A stretch of DNA of 64,000 nt from the NCBI GenBank assembly GCA_014905825.1, contig JACGCN010000021.1, positions 434,001 through 498,000 on the forward strand. The letters are read 5' to 3'. Positions 61,376-64,000 of this stretch are shown here, piece by piece (the first letter of the stretch is position 1; each line of letters opens with the position of its first letter). The position numbers and the translations under genes are program-made. This stretch comes from Lyophyllum atratum. Its lineage: Eukaryota; Basidiomycota; Agaricomycetes; Agaricales; Lyophyllaceae. The notes under the pieces were generated by a model. That model worked only from the letters and a program-made list of their open reading frames with translations. It had not been told where the DNA came from and did no database searches.

Positions 61376-62337
61376 TGCCGGTGAGTGAAGAATTTTTTTG
61401 TGAGTAGAGATGTAGAATACTCGAGCCCATGCTTAAATGCATTTCTGCCTTACACCGAATTGCCATGATGCTGTCGCTATGTAAAATGTCCGGGCTCGAA
61501 ACAGGATGCATAGATCAAGAGTGTGTTTCGCACCATGATCGGATGGTGTCTATAGAATAGGACGTTCATCTTCGATCCGAGATTGAGAACTTGAGGCATG
61601 TCGAGATGTTTCTGACTGGAACTTGTTCATGGAGGCGTGCAACTTGGAAGTCAATCACAAGTCAATCACAGCGAAAGGCTCTGAATCCCGGCGTACCCCG
61701 GACAGAATTGAAATCCAGCGGTCATGTCCTTATCCTATCATAGGCCATTGGGTAAGAAACACGCTAGCGCCTCGTTAACACCGCCTGCTTTTGGCGACAC
61801 GTCGTGCCGTGTCATTCTCACCGGTCTAGTCACATAGTACGGTGAAATAAGGTAAAGTTAGTGTTAGGTTACTCTGGCGACAGTCGCATGCGTGTTTCTG
61901 CTCCTGGGCTTCCACAAGCAATCCTCTCAGGAACTTCCTTCTCGAAGGCGATATCTACTTTTCCATCCAGCTATTTCCATCATCGTCACATCATCATCAC
62001 CACGGTCAACGGAGAACGGGAAGAACGGTGCATCCAGATCATGCACAACCCCGCTGGTCTTGGTGGCGGCTTTTCTACTGAAGATGGAAAGTCCAAAAGC
62101 ACCTTGACAGATCTGCGCTAAGCTCATCTCACACTACGGATGTCAGGAACAAACATTTAACCGTGTCCCATGTTCCAGAGGGTCATCAGTCTTTCTTTCT
62201 TGATCAGAAACTTTGTGAACTCCGTTCTAGCATCCGACACGGCTCCTCAGGCGATTGTGAGTTGTTATATCATCCGTATCTTAAGGCTGTGGAGAGAAGA
62301 CCTTTGTTTCTTCCCCTGATTTGTCAACTTCAAGGAC
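61376..62337. promoter_or_regulatory. Divergent promoter region, P450 and nitronate monooxygenase 2
   Basis: 962 bp separate the start codons. No gene is supported: short plus-strand frames near 61890-62120 lack motifs. Shared regulation of the two oxidases is possible but not demonstrated. Confidence 0.45.
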
Positions 62338-63581
62338 ATGCGTAGTATCAACACACCTCTCACAAAGCTACTCGGTGCGTTTCCATCGTTTTATTCCGAT
62401 CTTTAATCGTAACATGGGTTTGGCGTCAGATGTCAAACTTCCGATCCTTAGTGCTCCCATGGCATTTGCAAGCGCAGCAGATCTGGCAAGCTCAGTAACC
62501 GCGGCATCCGCCTTTGGGTCCATGGGAGCAGGTTTGATAATGAAATGATCCCCACCCCCCATTCACACTGACTCGCACCGATAGGCTTTCTCTCTTCAGA
62601 GGAGCTGAAGCGCAACCTCCGAGTAATCCGAAAAAAACTCGACGTCGGCGACACCGATCCCGTTCCTGTTGGGATCGGCTTCATCGGCTGGATACTTGAA
62701 CACACTGAAGCCTCCGACGACCCCCGCATAAACGCCATCTTGGAGGAGAAACCAGTTGCGATTTGGTTTGCATTCGGTCTCGACCTCGGAAAGTACGTCG
62801 CTCAAGTCCGCGAGTACGACGCGAAACGGGAGCACAAAACCGTTATTTTTGTGAACGTTAATTCCGTCGAGGATTCGTTACGCGCAGCAAATGAATGGAA
62901 AGTCGATGTCCTAGTTGCTCAAGGCATGATAGCGCACCGCCGTAGTTCTTCCTCATTCTAACTTGTGTGTTTTGATCTGTAGGGATCGAAGCTGGGGGCC
63001 ATGGCGGATCTGAGGCACCACCCCTTTTAACTTTACTCCAGGCAATTCTACAAGCACTCCCAGACGGACCTCTCGTTGTTGCGGCCGGAGGCGTATCCAC
63101 TGGATCGCAGGCTGCAGCTCTTCTTACGATGGGTGCTGCTGGCGTCGTTCTCGGCACTCGTTTCCTATTCACCACGGAGTGCACATATCCCCCTGAAAAA
63201 AAGGATGCATTGCTTCAGGCGGGCCTCAATTCAACTACAAGGACTCTAGCATTCGATGAAGTGGGAAGGACGATGGGCTGGCCCCCCAAGCACGACGGTA
63301 GGGCAATTGCGAATTATATCATCCGGGACGTGGAGGAGGGTCTCGATCTCGAACAACGCTTGCAAAAGTTTGACGAGAGCGCAGCATCAGGAGATTCTTC
63401 CCGGCTTATTGTTTGGGCTGGAGTTGGTGTAGGCCTCACTAACAAGATAACCAGTGCAGCCGTAGGTGGTAATCAGAAATTCGCCTTACTTATGCTGATC
63501 TTATACCTTTAGGATGTAGTTCTTGACCTGTACAACGACATGGTCAAAGCTTTGAATCTGGCATCGCGGTTGGTAGCTTGA
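62338..63581 (+). CDS. Nitronate monooxygenase 2, paralog of the gene at 54.7 kb
   Basis: MRSINTPLTKLL joins through an intron to DVKLPILSAPMAFASAADLA and SVTAASAFGSMGAGFLSSEE. Next are VPVGIGFIGWILEHTEASDD, IWFAFGLDLGKYVAQVREYD and AKREHKTVIFVNVNS. The active-site loop GIEAGGHGGSEAPPLL carries the catalytic His, and VVAAGGVSTGSQAAALLTMG with GAAGVVLGTR binds FMN phosphate. The C-terminus after the last intron is DVVLDLYNDMVKALNLASRL. Length and intron positions match paralog 1, indicating a local duplication, after which (or by insertion) the reductase and P450 came to lie between them. The N-terminal Gly-rich FMN loop differs from that of paralog 1 (SAFGSMGAG against GAGGLGFLGAG), which could alter substrate range. 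Reaction as for paralog 1: nitronate plus O2 to carbonyl and nitrite. Confidence 0.95.
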
Positions 63582-64000
63582 TTCTGCACCACGCGATCGG
63601 CTTAGGCTTCAAAGTCCAAGGTAGCTGCGTTTCTGAAGTGTTGGGCCAATCAGGCTTCGCCAGGATACCAAAATGTACTTGTAGATGATTCGCTATTTGA
63701 TGATCACTCCTCGACTCCTCCTAAAATCGATCATCATGCTCCCCAACTTCATAAAGTGCGAGCGACGATCAATTCGATCCATACTAAACGTGATTATTCC
63801 AGATGAAGGATTATTGGACCAGCCACCTGGCTCACCTGGGTGCAATTCAAAGCCCCCGATCGTGAGATGTTGGGAAGCCAATCGTCAAGTTCGCGGGACC
63901 ACCTTGGGTTGGTCCAGGGTTGGTCTCAAACCGTCAAAGCCGGCAAAAAGTCACATGGACTGGCATCTCTAACGTCGCTGAGAAGTTCTATACCGACGAT
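63582..64000. other. Right-end interval without a gene
   Basis: About 420 bp to the window edge. Short frames on both strands lack motifs. Any gene here would be cut by the edge. Confidence 0.4.

Noticed and set aside
54729..63581. Classical secondary-metabolite cluster with a core synthase
   Set aside because: No PKS, NRPS, terpene synthase or DMATS motif is present in any frame here, so only a tailoring or catabolic group is claimed.

Overview
The window comes from a filamentous basidiomycete, most likely an Agaricomycete. Nearly every gene is cut by many introns of about 50-65 nt with GTRNGT donors, CTNAC-like branch points and YAG acceptors. Families typical of mushrooms occur, including a DUF6533 membrane protein and a divergent pseudokinase. 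The genome backbone is mixed: housekeeping genes in the first half, accessory genes, repeats and a catabolic-looking gene group in the second half.

Layout. 1-5.35 kb: Ty1/copia retrotransposons on the minus strand. The 3' end of one copy, one LTR (4096-4442) and the gag-pol of a second copy follow one another, and the second copy appears to be interrupted at about 204 by a different LTR. 5.6-5.9 kb: 3' remnant of an aldo-keto reductase gene. 6.4-14.1 kb: cohesin loader SCC2/NIPBL (+). 14.4-15.6 kb: Sec14-like CRAL-TRIO protein (-). 16.2-18.5 kb: MFS drug:H+ antiporter-like transporter (-). 18.9-22.0 kb: nuclear exosome RNase RRP6 (-). 22.4-23.8 kb: kinase-like protein without catalytic motifs (+). 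24.4-28.9 kb: cohesin core SMC3 (+). 29.3-29.9 kb: RidA-type enamine deaminase (-), divergent from an allantoate-permease-like MFS transporter at 30.2-32.8 kb (+).

32.8-34.6 kb is gene-free with a degenerate tandem repeat. 34.6-36.4 kb: DUF6533 membrane protein (+). 37.0-38.9 kb: SNG1/DUF3533 membrane protein (+). 39.2 kb (-) and 46.4 kb (+): two paralogous small Cys/His proteins. 41.3-43.6 kb: MSB2-like signalling mucin (-). 47.3-47.7 kb: possible small secreted protein (-). 48.0-49.5 kb: ribosome biogenesis WD40 protein YTM1 (+). 51.0-53.1 kb: transcription factor with a C-terminal Zn2Cys6 cluster, whose 5' part carries a 300-bp MITE-like element.

54.7-63.6 kb: a compact group of redox enzymes made of two nitronate monooxygenase paralogs (+, at both ends), a zinc-free MDR double-bond reductase (-) and a cytochrome P450 (-). 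This is the best candidate for an undescribed metabolic unit: oxidation of an alkyl nitronate or nitro compound together with P450 hydroxylation and enone reduction. The substrate cannot be read from the sequence.

No tRNA, rRNA, CRISPR or bacterial-type operon was recognised. Intron-exon structures were worked out by eye. Gene spans are start codon to stop codon, and UTRs are not placed.
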